A DNA stretch of 64,000 bases from Scytonema millei VB511283 (GTDB taxonomy: Bacteria; Cyanobacteriota; Cyanobacteriia; Cyanobacteriales; Chroococcidiopsidaceae): the NCBI RefSeq assembly GCF_000817735.3, contig NZ_JTJC03000001.1:124001-188000 (forward strand). The letters are read 5' to 3'. The translations under genes were made by a program, and so were the position numbers. The stretch's first letter is position 1. The number at the start of each line of letters is the position of its first letter. The notes below the pieces were generated by a model. That model had not been told where the DNA came from. It worked only from the letters and a program-made list of their open reading frames with translations, and did no database searches. Positions 54,934 through 63,569 of this stretch are shown piece after piece.

Positions 54934-57219
54934 ATGACCCCTCCCCAGCCACCGCGAAAACCGCAAACATTGCTCAGTCGGGCAACTCAGGTAGTCAAAA
55001 CGCTTCAAGCTAAAGTGCAGATTCCAGGGCTTGCCCTGAAGCCAAACGCCAGAGTTGCCGAATTGTGGATACAGGATGCGGGGACAGACAAAGCAGAGAC
55101 CTATCCTCTACTAGGCGATCGCTACTCGATCGGACGCAGTGCTAAATCTTGCGATATCGTCGTGCGCAACCCTGTTGTCAGCCAAATTCATCTGTCATTA
55201 GCTAGAGATACTAGCAAGAGGCAATCGCCCTTCGTCCTGCGGGATGAAAATTCTACGAATGGCATTTACTGGGGTAAGCGCCGCGTTGCCGCGATCGAAC
55301 TTCATCACGGTGACGTTTTCACTCTCGGTCCTCCAGAACTTGCCGCTGCCGTGCGGATAAAATTCCATAATCCTCCACCTCAGTACGTCCGCACGCTGCA
55401 ATGGGTGGCATGTGGGATTGGTGGCGTGACGGCATTGCTGGCGCTCATTGTAGGGTACGAGTGGACGAAGTTTTCTGTCACTCCTTTACCTGCTGCAACT
55501 GGGGGTCCAACGATCGTTTTTGCCCGCGATGGAGAAACAATGCTGCGTCAACCTCGCAGTACAGCACATACAGATCTGCAAAACTTGCAAGACTTTTCAA
55601 CTTATTTGCCCAAAGCCGTCATCGCTTCCGAAGATAGCCGTTATTACTGGCATTTTGGCGTTGACCCCATTGGCATTTTACGCGCTACGGTTGTCAATGT
55701 CGGTAGTCGAGAATTCGAGCAAGGGGCGAGTACTGTCACTCAACAGGTAGCGCGGAGTATATTTCGCAGCTACGTCGGCGCAGAGGACTCGTTAGGACGA
55801 AAGTTACGCGAGGCAGTGGTAGCGCTGAAGTTGGAAACGTTTTACAGCAAAGATTTTATTCTACTGATGTATCTCAACCGCGTTTTTCTGGGAGCAGATA
55901 CATACGGCTTTGAAGATGCAGCACGATTCTATTTTGATAAATCAGCCAAGGAACTCAATCTTTCGGAAGCTGCGACTTTAGTGGGAATTTTACCCTCTCC
56001 CAACGGATTCAATTTTTGTGGTGACGTGCGCAGCAATCAAAAAGCAATTGAATACCGCAACCGCGTTATCAGTCGGATGTTGGCGCAAGGAATGGTGACG
56101 ACAGAAGAAGCAAATCGGGCGCGGCGATCGCAAATTGAAGTGAGTTCTCGCGTCTGTGAAGCCCAAGCCAAAACGATCGCGCCATACTTTTACAACGCTG
56201 TCTTTCAAGAACTGCAAGCAATTTTGGGTAAAGAGTTAGCAGCAGAGGGTAATTACATTGTCGAAACCCAGCTCGATCTAGATATGCAAGCCAAAGCAGA
56301 AGAAGCTTTGCGCAACTCGGTACGGCAAGCTGGAGCCAGTATCGGCTATTCCCAAGGGGCAGTTGTCACCCTCGATGCTAGTACGGGTGCAGTACTGGCA
56401 ATGGTAGGAGGCACTGATTACAAAACCAGCCAATTTAACCGCGTAACTCAAGCTCAACGCCAACCCGGTTCGGCTTTTAAACTATTTACTTATGCGGCGG
56501 CGATCGAAAAAGGAATTTCCCCAGAAAAATCTTATTCTTGTGCGCCTGTATCTTGGCAAGGACAGCGATTTCGCGGCTGTATTCGCGGCAGCGATGAGTT
56601 AGATGTAGCGACGGGGTTAGCCCTATCGGAAAACCCGATTGCCTTGCGAGTTGCTCAAGATGTCGGGCTAGATAGCATCATGCGCATGGCGCAAAGATTG
56701 GGAATTCAGTCACCCTTGCAACCAGTCCCAGGCTTAGTTTTAGGGCAAAGTGAAACGAGTTTACTCGAAATGACTGGAGCATATGGGGCGATCGCCAATG
56801 ATGGCGTGTGGAACCGTCCCCATCTGATTATGAGAATACTGGATAGTAGCGACTGCGACGATCGCCAAGACTTGAAAACCTGTCGCGAGATTTACGCTTA
56901 CAATCGCACCCAAACCACAAATCGGCGGATACTCAGCCCAGGCGTAGCCCAGACGGTAACTTCCATGCTACGCGGAGTCGTAGAACGCGGTACTGGTACA
57001 GCAGCAAATATCGGACTGGGTGAGGAAGCAGGTAAAACTGGTACGAGTGGTTTAGCAGCAAGAAATCAGAACTTTGACCTTTGGTTTATTGGGTTTCTTA
57101 CCAGAGAAAAACTCGTTACAGGGGTATGGTTGGGTAACGATAATAATGCTCCTATGTCCGGTTACGGCGTACAAGCGGCGCGTTTGTGGGGCAACTACAT
57201 GCGGGAAGTGGTGCGGTAA
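54934..57219 (+). CDS. Class A penicillin-binding protein with N-terminal FHA domain
   Basis: 761 residues. FHA at about 45-135 (YSIGRSAKSCDIVVRNPVVS, RDENSTNGIYW), one membrane helix at about 155-178, glycosyltransferase GT51 (about 225-400; SEDSRYYWHFGVDPIGI), and transpeptidase with SAFK as SxxK, SEN as SxN, and KTG in GKTGTSG. It polymerises and cross-links peptidoglycan; the FHA domain should bind phosphothreonine proteins, linking wall synthesis to Ser/Thr kinase signalling. FHA-PBP fusions are known in cyanobacteria. Short repeats occupy the leader, with no clear ribosome site. Confidence 0.93.
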   Translation: MTPPQPPRKPQTLLSRATQVVKTLQAKVQIPGLALKPNARVAELWIQDAGTDKAETYPLLGDRYSIGRSAKSCDIVVRNPVVSQIHLSLARDTSKRQSPFVLRDENSTNGIYWGKRRVAAIELHHGDVFTLGPPELAAAVRIKFHNPPPQYVRTLQWVACGIGGVTALLALIVGYEWTKFSVTPLPAATGGPTIVFARDGETMLRQPRSTAHTDLQNLQDFSTYLPKAVIASEDSRYYWHFGVDPIGILRATVVNVGSREFEQGASTVTQQVARSIFRSYVGAEDSLGRKLREAVVALKLETFYSKDFILLMYLNRVFLGADTYGFEDAARFYFDKSAKELNLSEAATLVGILPSPNGFNFCGDVRSNQKAIEYRNRVISRMLAQGMVTTEEANRARRSQIEVSSRVCEAQAKTIAPYFYNAVFQELQAILGKELAAEGNYIVETQLDLDMQAKAEEALRNSVRQAGASIGYSQGAVVTLDASTGAVLAMVGGTDYKTSQFNRVTQAQRQPGSAFKLFTYAAAIEKGISPEKSYSCAPVSWQGQRFRGCIRGSDELDVATGLALSENPIALRVAQDVGLDSIMRMAQRLGIQSPLQPVPGLVLGQSETSLLEMTGAYGAIANDGVWNRPHLIMRILDSSDCDDRQDLKTCREIYAYNRTQTTNRRILSPGVAQTVTSMLRGVVERGTGTAANIGLGEEAGKTGTSGLAARNQNFDLWFIGFLTREKLVTGVWLGNDNNAPMSGYGVQAARLWGNYMREVVR

Positions 57220-57257
57220 TAACGTTCTTGAGGGCGTACATCTGGGGCGTATAGGAA

Positions 57258-57283
57258 TAGGGGCGCACGGCTGTGCGCCCCTA
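57258..57283. terminator. Palindrome after the PBP gene
   Basis: TAGGGGCGCAC-GGCT-GTGCGCCCCTA, 11-bp perfect stem, in the 172-base gap following the PBP stop. It is a sister of the element in ccsB (44287-44312). Confidence 0.6.
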
Positions 57284-57391
57284 CAAACATAATTCTCGGT
57301 CAAAAATCTAACTTTCAGCTCTCATGAAGTAGCTAAATAACTGAGAGAATTGTGCTATTGAACGCAAAAAAGGCTGATTAGCCCGATAAGT

Positions 57392-58282
57392 ATGAATCGT
57401 CGGCTAAAACTAGAGCGATCGCTTGCTAAGTCGCTACAAGAATACCTCAGAGGTATTACTGGGGGGCTGTTGTTTAGTTTGCCCCTACTGTACACGATGG
57501 AAGTTTGGTGGGCTGGCTTTATCGTCCATCCCGTACGCTTGTTAATTTACGTGCTGGCTACTTTTACGCTGCTCTTGGCATACAACCGCTATGCAGGCTT
57601 GCGCAGATCTGCTGGTGCGTTAGAAGTCGCAATCGATTCCGTGGAGGAAATGGGTATAGGATTGGTCGTTGCTGCCGTCATGCTGTGGCTGTTAGGACAA
57701 ATTAATGCCGATATGAATCTGACAGAGATTGGCGGGAAAATCGTTGTAGAAGCTATGACTGTTGCTATTGGCGTATCTGTTGGGACTGCCCAACTCGGCG
57801 GAGAAGCCAAGCAAGAAGGCGATACAGGAATGCAGGGAGAAGATTCCCAACCTAGTTCTAGTCCCGTACCTTTTTTGGCAGATGACGAAGGCGACTTTGG
57901 GGGACAAATGGCGATCGCCTTATGTGGCTCAGTTTTATTTGCTGCCAACCTTGCCCCTACAGAAGAAATTATCGTGATTGCAATTGAATCGTCAACAGCG
58001 AGACTGTTAGGGCTTGCCTTACTCTCAATTTTATTTGCCGTGCTAATCCTGTTTTATAGCGACTTTACTGGTTCCCAGCGTTTTAGCCAAATTAGAGGAA
58101 TTAAAAATATTTTCTTTGGTGCAGTAGTCACTTATGCGATCGCGTTAGTTGGATCTGCGGCTATTCTCTGGTTTTTCGGACGCTTTGACGATACGACTCT
58201 CTTCATTTGTCTAGCTCAAACCGTTGTTTTAGGAGTCGCTGCTACTTTGGGGGCTTCTGCTGGGAGGCTATTGTTGCAATGA
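57392..58282 (+). CDS. TIGR02587-type integral membrane protein
   Basis: 296 residues, about seven membrane helices (LLFSLPLLYTMEVWWAGFIV, LLIYVLATFTLLLAYNRYAG and others) with an acidic linker at about 145-170. The opening SLQEYLRGITGGLLFSLPLL matches the TIGR02587 family from memory. Function unknown. It overlaps the next gene by ATGA and forms a two-gene unit with it. The start is ATG 57392; the ribosome site is not obvious. Confidence 0.7.
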   Translation: MNRRLKLERSLAKSLQEYLRGITGGLLFSLPLLYTMEVWWAGFIVHPVRLLIYVLATFTLLLAYNRYAGLRRSAGALEVAIDSVEEMGIGLVVAAVMLWLLGQINADMNLTEIGGKIVVEAMTVAIGVSVGTAQLGGEAKQEGDTGMQGEDSQPSSSPVPFLADDEGDFGGQMAIALCGSVLFAANLAPTEEIIVIAIESSTARLLGLALLSILFAVLILFYSDFTGSQRFSQIRGIKNIFFGAVVTYAIALVGSAAILWFFGRFDDTTLFICLAQTVVLGVAATLGASAGRLLLQ

Positions 58283-58665
58283 AAAAACTAGAAAAAAATT
58301 GGTTAGAGTGGATTGTTTTTGTTATTAGTCTCATTCTCGTATTATTTACGCTGGGTTACATAGTTTATGACGGTGCAACTTTAGGTGAAACTCCACCAAA
58401 TATCGAACTACAACTCGATCGACCTCAACCGCAAGGCGATCGCTTTATCGTTCCCGTCACTGCTACAAATCGCGGTGATGAAACAGCAGAAACCGTACAA
58501 ATCGAAGTGACGCTTAATAATGATGGTAAAGAAGCCGAAACTGCCGAATTTGAAATTGCTTTTCTTCCCCGTCACTCAACTCGTCGAGGCTGGGTAACAT
58601 TTCAAACCGATCCTCGAACCGTAGAACAAATTGAAGCACGGGTACTAGGATTTGAAAAACCATGA
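58279..58665 (+). CDS. TIGR02588-type membrane-anchored protein
   Basis: 128 residues from ATG 58279, which overlaps the previous stop by four bases. One membrane helix (WIVFVISLILVLFTLGYIVY, about 10-29) is followed by a beta-rich domain (RFIVPVTATNRGDETAETVQ, HSTRRGWVTFQ). The pair with the upstream TIGR02587-type gene suggests a complex. Function unknown. Confidence 0.72.
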   Translation: MKKLEKNWLEWIVFVISLILVLFTLGYIVYDGATLGETPPNIELQLDRPQPQGDRFIVPVTATNRGDETAETVQIEVTLNNDGKEAETAEFEIAFLPRHSTRRGWVTFQTDPRTVEQIEARVLGFEKP

Positions 58666-58674
58666 ATATAAGTC

Positions 58675-58751
58675 GTAAGTCGTAAGTCGTAAGTAACGTT
58701 CCCTGATAACTGATAACTGATAACTGATAACTGATAACTGATAACTGATAA
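58675..58751. repeat. AGTCGTA and CTGATAA heptamer arrays
   Basis: AGTCGTA units at 58671-58694 and seven perfect CTGATAA units at 58703-58751, the longest perfect array in the window. Confidence 0.9.
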
Positions 58752-58832
58752 CTGACTTTGGAACCTTATGATTCTTCCGTAAGTCTTGTTATTTAACAGA
58801 TTTAGCAATATATAGCGGAGAGGAATAAGTAT

Positions 58833-59501
58833 ATGCTTACTTTTAAACCCTGGCAGACAGGGACAGCTTTTCTTATGGCTTTAACTATTGGTACTAGCGC
58901 TACTCTACCAATGGTAATGACAGCTCCAGCAACGGCTCAAGTGTTCCCATCGTCGCCAGGAAGTAGCAGAATTAGCGATCGCACGACTATTCGGGCTGGG
59001 GCAAGAATTCCCGTGCGCTATGATGAAGCCGAAAAGATCGTTATCAGTCCGAAAGAGAGGATGCGCTTAACTCTTACGGTAGCTGCTAACATTACTAACC
59101 GCAACGGCACGGTGTTAATTCCGGCTGGTAGCCTGATTGAAGGCGAACTCGTTCCTGCTGATGGTGGTTCTCAATTTATTGCCAGAAATCTAATTATTGA
59201 TGATGGCAGACGGCAATCAATTGATGCTTCCTCTGATGTGATTGAAACTACTCAGCTGCGTAGGGGAGTGAGTACGGGATCGATTCTCAAAGGTGCAGTC
59301 GTGGGAGCTGCCGCTGGCGCAGCTTTAGGTGGACTGACAGGCAATCGCCGTATTTCTACCGGAGAGGTATTAATTGGTACGGGAGTCGGTGCTGCGGGTG
59401 GAGCGGCGCTAGGACGTAAAAAAGCTGATGTAGTTGTCATTAACCCTGACACCGACTTAGATCTGATTTTGGATTCTAGTCTGACAGTCGATCGCTATTA
59501 A
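58833..59501 (+). CDS. Exported protein with C-terminal glycine zipper
   Basis: 222 residues. A signal-like N-terminus (FLMALTIGTSATLPMVMTAP) ends at TAQ. The centre is beta-rich (ARIPVRYDEAEKIVISPKER, LTVAANITNRNGTVLIPAG). Residues about 150-195 form an Ala/Gly zipper (GAVVGAAAGAALGGLTGN, GTGVGAAGGAALGR) typical of membrane-interacting stretches. The central part is somewhat TrbI-like, which is weak. AGAGGA is nine bases before the ATG. Function unknown, probably cell-envelope. Confidence 0.72.
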   Translation: MLTFKPWQTGTAFLMALTIGTSATLPMVMTAPATAQVFPSSPGSSRISDRTTIRAGARIPVRYDEAEKIVISPKERMRLTLTVAANITNRNGTVLIPAGSLIEGELVPADGGSQFIARNLIIDDGRRQSIDASSDVIETTQLRRGVSTGSILKGAVVGAAAGAALGGLTGNRRISTGEVLIGTGVGAAGGAALGRKKADVVVINPDTDLDLILDSSLTVDRY

Positions 59502-59510
59502 AGAGAAGAA

Positions 59511-59542
59511 TTGTAGAGGCGTTTCACGAAACGTCTCTACAA
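59511..59542. terminator. Convergent hairpin between exported-protein genes
   Basis: TTGTAGAGGCGTTTC pairs with GAAACGTCTCTACAA (one G-U) over AC. It lies between convergent genes and is related to the palindrome at 53979-54008. Confidence 0.65.
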
Positions 59543-59548
59543 TAGCAA

Positions 59549-60445
59549 TTACTGCGGAGAAATCTGAATCGGAGAAGTTTCTTGTTGTTGTTGCTCTTGG
59601 CGTTCCTCAATTGTGGCTTGAATTTTAGGATTAGCTAACAGTTTTTTCGTGTCAGCTAACAAGCGATCGCCCCACAAATTTTGTTTGAGAAATTCTAAGT
59701 CACCATAACGGCTGTCAATTTTGAGGGCTGCTGTTCCTAATTGTAAACCTCTTGTTTGTTCGCCTTGGCTATATAAAGCAACTGCCATTGCAAGTTGGGG
59801 TTCTGCGGCTTGCTTGTCAACGGCTAAAGCTGCTTGCCATTGCTTCATTGCCTCGTCTATGTTGCCCTGTTCGTATTGAATTAAGCCGATATTATTGATC
59901 GCGGGCCAAAACTTTTTATCTAAGGCGATCGCTTTGTCATATTGGGCGATCGCATCTGGTAATTGCCCGACTTTGTAGTAAGAATTTCCCAAATCGAACA
60001 ATGCTTCCTTATCGTTTGGTTTGAGTTTCAAACCAGCTTGCAAACTATCGATCGCTGCTTTGTAATTGCCTTTTTGAAAGTGCGCCGAACCCATTGCAAA
60101 CAACACGGAAGGGTTTTGGGGAGCTAACGCCTGCGCTTTATTCAGAGCCGCGATCGACTCGTTATATTTGTTTGTCTGTAAGTACAAACCCCCCAGAAGA
60201 AACCAAGCCATATAGTTTTTGGGAGCTAACTGAGTTGCCAGCCGCGCCCTCGGTACAGCCATTTCAAACTGTTGAAACTGCGCTAACTGAGCAGCCTCCT
60301 GCGCCAAACTCAATCCCTGTCGCTCCAACTGAGCTGAATCGAGTTGTAGCGTATGTGGAACGAGTGCCTGCCCCAGTGCAGGGGGAGCTACACTCCCTAA
60401 ACCCAAAATCACCAGTAAAGACAGCCAGGATTTACGACTTGGCAC
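59549..60445 (-). CDS. Exported tetratricopeptide repeat protein
   Basis: 298 residues, GTG start at 60445 with GAGG eight bases upstream. A signal peptide is visible (WLSLLVILGLGSVAPPALGQ). At least five TPR units follow, such as YNESIAALNKAQALAPQNPS, YKAAIDSLQAGLKLKPND and LPDAIAQYDKAIALDKKFWP. It ends in a Gln/Glu-rich tail. Likely a periplasmic scaffold; no partner can be named. Confidence 0.85.
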   Translation of the reverse strand: MPSRKSWLSLLVILGLGSVAPPALGQALVPHTLQLDSAQLERQGLSLAQEAAQLAQFQQFEMAVPRARLATQLAPKNYMAWFLLGGLYLQTNKYNESIAALNKAQALAPQNPSVLFAMGSAHFQKGNYKAAIDSLQAGLKLKPNDKEALFDLGNSYYKVGQLPDAIAQYDKAIALDKKFWPAINNIGLIQYEQGNIDEAMKQWQAALAVDKQAAEPQLAMAVALYSQGEQTRGLQLGTAALKIDSRYGDLEFLKQNLWGDRLLADTKKLLANPKIQATIEERQEQQQQETSPIQISPQ

Positions 60446-60922
60446 AGTACACGCCTCAATTATCTTGCAACATAACCTTCAGCTAGCTTAAACCATACTA
60501 GGGACGAGTGAGTAGTGAGTGGCTGGTGACTAGTGACTAGTAAATTATGGTGTGGGGTGACAGTGACCAGTGACTCCTGACTCCTGACCAGTTAGTTATT
60601 TTATCTCCTCAGCCTCCTCAGCTCAAGAGCAGCTCTCTTCCTCCCTCAGCTCCCTTGTCTCCCTTGTCTCCTAGAAAAGAGCGGATAACCCTAATTTCCG
60701 TGGGGAGCGATCGCCCTTTTGCTAGAGATGAGGACACGGTAGTAGTCGTTACGATAATAAGTGTACGAAACATTTTAGTTATTGATGCTTCTTTATTACT
60801 GGGAACAATATCAGCAAGATAGTGCGGCAAGTGCGCAGGCGTATCAATGATTTATGACTTGCACCTCATAAATTTTGCTTGCTTCTTCCCTTATCCCTCA
60901 CTCCTCATTCCTCGCTCCTAAT
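60446..60922. repeat. Divergent region with mixed repeat tracts
   Basis: Units GACTAGT (60526-60542), GACTCCT (60571-60586) and CTCAGCTCC-like (60606-60660) lie in order. A CTCATTCCTCGCTCCT run ends four bases before the adaptor ATG. No gene was seen. Confidence 0.65.
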
Positions 60923-62248
60923 ATGACCGCTACCCAGCCTATAGAACTCCCCCTGATTGGTAAAATTAAGCATCCAGCGCGTTGGTTAGTTGGGCTAGTG
61001 GCTGCTGGTGTCGTAGTGGCTGGTTCTGCAACTTACGTCATCGTAGATCGATCGACACCTAAGATTGACTTGGCTAAGTTAACCGTACCAGTTGAAGCCA
61101 AAGACTTGACACTGCGAATTAATGCCAGCGGTAAAGTCGTGCCGATCCAAAGCGTCAACGTCAGCCCTAAAGTGGCGGGAGTGCTAAAGAATTTATTAGT
61201 AGAACAGGGCGATCGCGTCCAAGCCGGACAGATTATTGCCAAGATGGATGATGCCGACTTGCAAGCGCAACTGATCCAAGTACGTGCCAAACTCGCTCAA
61301 GCCCAAGCCGAATTAGCTCAAGCCCGTGCGGGAAATCGCATACAGGAGATCGATCGCGCTCAAGCGCAGGTAGATGCAGCCCAAGCTAGGGCAAACTTCG
61401 CACGGGAAAAACTAGAGCGTTATCGGAGATTAACGCAACAAGGTGCGATCGCCCAAAACGAGTTAGATCAATATGTCAGCGAAAGTCAAAGCGCTCAAGC
61501 CAATCTACGGGAAGCACAACGTCAGCTATCGCTACTCAAAAGCGGTAGTCGTCCAGAAGAAATCGCCCAACGCCAAGCAGTCGTGCAAGCAGCTCAAGGT
61601 GAGTTACAAGCTCTTCAAGTTAAGCTCAACGATACAATTATTCGCGCTCCCTTTACTGGTCTGGTAACGCAAAAGAATGCTTCAGAAGGGGCTTTTGTGA
61701 CCCCAACAACCTCTGCATCTAGCGGCACGTCTAGCTCGAATTCATCGCTAGCAAACTCAACTTCGATTGTCGTGCTGGCGAAAGGTTTGGAAGTTTTGGC
61801 AGAAGTACCAGAAGTTGATATTGGACAAATTAAATCGGGACAGCCAGTCGAAATCGTGGCTGATTCTTATCCCGATCGCATTTTTAAGGGTCACGTCCGT
61901 TTAGTTGCTCCCGAAGCCGTTGTCGATCAAAACGTCACTTCTTTTCAAGTTCGAGTAGCGCTTGATTCTGGTACAGATAAATTACTATCTGGGATGAATG
62001 TAGACTTAACATTCTTGGGGCAAAATCTCAACGATGCCTTAGTCGTACCCACAGTATCGATCGTCACTCAACAAGGTAAAACTGGGGTTTTAGTCCCAGG
62101 AGAAAAGAACAAACCCGAATTTCGTCCGGTCACAATTGGCTCTAGCATTCAAGACCAAACGCAAATTTTACAAGGTGTAAAACAAGGCGATCGCGTTTTT
62201 CTCGACCTACCAAAAGACCAACAACCACAGCAAGAAAGCGATTTGTAA
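60923..62248 (+). CDS. Periplasmic adaptor (HlyD/MacA-like) of an efflux system
   Basis: 441 residues from ATG 60923; the frame is open further back but the sequence there is repeat-encoded. A membrane anchor (WLVGLVAAGVVVAGSATYVI, about 20-39), a lipoyl half (ASGKVVPIQSVNVSPKVAG), a long Gln/Ala coiled coil (about 110-235), and a beta-barrel with APFTGLVTQKNASEGAF. It would bridge the inner-membrane permease to the outer membrane. The permease gene follows 103 bases downstream. Similar to MacA and to DevB in heterocyst glycolipid export. Confidence 0.88.
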   Translation: MTATQPIELPLIGKIKHPARWLVGLVAAGVVVAGSATYVIVDRSTPKIDLAKLTVPVEAKDLTLRINASGKVVPIQSVNVSPKVAGVLKNLLVEQGDRVQAGQIIAKMDDADLQAQLIQVRAKLAQAQAELAQARAGNRIQEIDRAQAQVDAAQARANFAREKLERYRRLTQQGAIAQNELDQYVSESQSAQANLREAQRQLSLLKSGSRPEEIAQRQAVVQAAQGELQALQVKLNDTIIRAPFTGLVTQKNASEGAFVTPTTSASSGTSSSNSSLANSTSIVVLAKGLEVLAEVPEVDIGQIKSGQPVEIVADSYPDRIFKGHVRLVAPEAVVDQNVTSFQVRVALDSGTDKLLSGMNVDLTFLGQNLNDALVVPTVSIVTQQGKTGVLVPGEKNKPEFRPVTIGSSIQDQTQILQGVKQGDRVFLDLPKDQQPQQESDL

Positions 62249-62351
62249 GTCGTAACTCGTAACTCGTAAGTCGTAAATCAGAAACTTTTTTCTTTCCTAC
62301 TCCCTGCTCCCTGCTCCCTGTTAACTGATAACTGATAACTGATAACTGTCA
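62249..62351. repeat. Heptamer tract between adaptor and permease genes
   Basis: CGTAACT and CGTAAGT units (62252-62278), CTGCTCC units (62301-62319), and CTGATAA units (62326-62346) that end six bases before the permease ATG, leaving no room for a normal ribosome site. Confidence 0.85.
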
Positions 62352-63569
62352 ATGGATATTTTAGAAAGTGGTAAGATGGCAACGAAAACGCTGCTATCTA
62401 ATAAGTTGCGTAGTGCCTTAACGATGTTAGGAATCGTCATCGGCAATGCTTCGGTGATTGCGATGGTGGGGATCGGACAAGGAGCGCAAAGATTTGTTGC
62501 CGAACAATTTGAATCTTTAGGAACTAATGTTTTGTTTGTGATCCCAGGTAATCGGGATGCTCAAAGAACGACGGTAGATTTACCAAAAACTTTGGTTTTA
62601 GAAGATGCCAAGGCGATCGCTACTCAAGTACCGACAGTGGCTAAAGTCGCGCCTCAGCTTCAGTCAAGAGAATTAGTCACGTATCGCAACAAAAATACCT
62701 ATAGTTCAATTGTCGGTACAACTCCAGAATATACTGCTGTTCGTAACTTCAATCCAGAAAAAGGACGATTTTTTACCCAGCTTGATGTGAAGCGAAATAA
62801 TCAAGTTGTTGCTTTGGGTTCGGATTTAGCCAAACGATTATTTATTAATCAAGATCCAATTGGTAAATACGTCCGCATTAAAGACGTACGCTTTTTAGTG
62901 ATTGGTGTAATGGAATCGAAGGGTTCTGTCTTGGGAACCAATTATGACGATAGCGCTTTGCTGCCAATTACCACTATGGCGAGCCGCATCGTCGGCGAAA
63001 ATTCTCCTTATGGAGTGAGTCTAACTTTTATTTCAATTTCAGCTAAAAGCGATGCCAGTGTAGAAGCAGCTCAATTTCAAATTCAAAACCTGCTGCGATT
63101 GCGGCACAAAATTACTAGAGAAGACGATTTTAGCGTTCAAAGTCAAAAAGATGTACTAGAAATTGCGGGAACTGTCACGAGTGCTTTAACGGTCATGCTA
63201 GCTGCGATCGCAGGTATTTCTCTACTCGTGGGTGGCATCGGTGTCATGAATATCATGCTCGTTTCCGTGACCGAACGCACGCAAGAAATCGGGTTGCGTA
63301 AAGCTTTGGGTGCTACTCAGCACGACGTTTTGATTCAATTTCTGATTGAAGCCGTCATGTTGTCGGCAGCTGGTGGCATCGTGGGAACTGCCTTGGGTGT
63401 AGGTGGCATCCTACTAATTGGTACGTTTACTCCCTTTCAAGCAGGTATTTCACCTGTAGCAATTGCTCTGGCTGTCAGTATCTCCGGCGGTATTGGCGTT
63501 GTCTTTGGTGTCGTTCCTGCCCGTCGTGCTGCCCAACTCGATCCGATTGTTGCTTTGAGAAGCGCCTAA
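62352..63569 (+). CDS. ABC permease, MacB/FtsX type
   Basis: 405 residues. The N-terminal anchor NKLRSALTMLGIVIGNASVI and the periplasmic MacB core (FVAEQFESLGTNVLFVIPGN) precede three C-terminal helices with the FtsX motif GGIGVMNIMLVSVTERTQEI and GLRKALGATQHDVLIQF. It carries no ATPase domain and none is encoded within 431 bases downstream or upstream near the adaptor. It should pair with the adaptor and a MacB/DevA-like ATPase encoded elsewhere. Confidence 0.88.
   Translation: MDILESGKMATKTLLSNKLRSALTMLGIVIGNASVIAMVGIGQGAQRFVAEQFESLGTNVLFVIPGNRDAQRTTVDLPKTLVLEDAKAIATQVPTVAKVAPQLQSRELVTYRNKNTYSSIVGTTPEYTAVRNFNPEKGRFFTQLDVKRNNQVVALGSDLAKRLFINQDPIGKYVRIKDVRFLVIGVMESKGSVLGTNYDDSALLPITTMASRIVGENSPYGVSLTFISISAKSDASVEAAQFQIQNLLRLRHKITREDDFSVQSQKDVLEIAGTVTSALTVMLAAIAGISLLVGGIGVMNIMLVSVTERTQEIGLRKALGATQHDVLIQFLIEAVMLSAAGGIVGTALGVGGILLIGTFTPFQAGISPVAIALAVSISGGIGVVFGVVPARRAAQLDPIVALRSA

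Noticed and set aside
58207-58278. 24-residue upstream extension of the TIGR02588-like gene
   Set aside because: It overlaps the upstream gene in another frame. ATG 58279 overlaps the upstream stop as ATGA and begins the membrane-anchored protein.
58703-58751. CRISPR-like array
   Set aside because: The direct repeats are seven bases with no spacers, so this is a heptamer tandem repeat, not a CRISPR array.
60618-60830. Small minus-strand frame before the adaptor gene
   Set aside because: It runs partly through repeat DNA (GGREL from AGCTGAGG-type units), with no ribosome site or family match.
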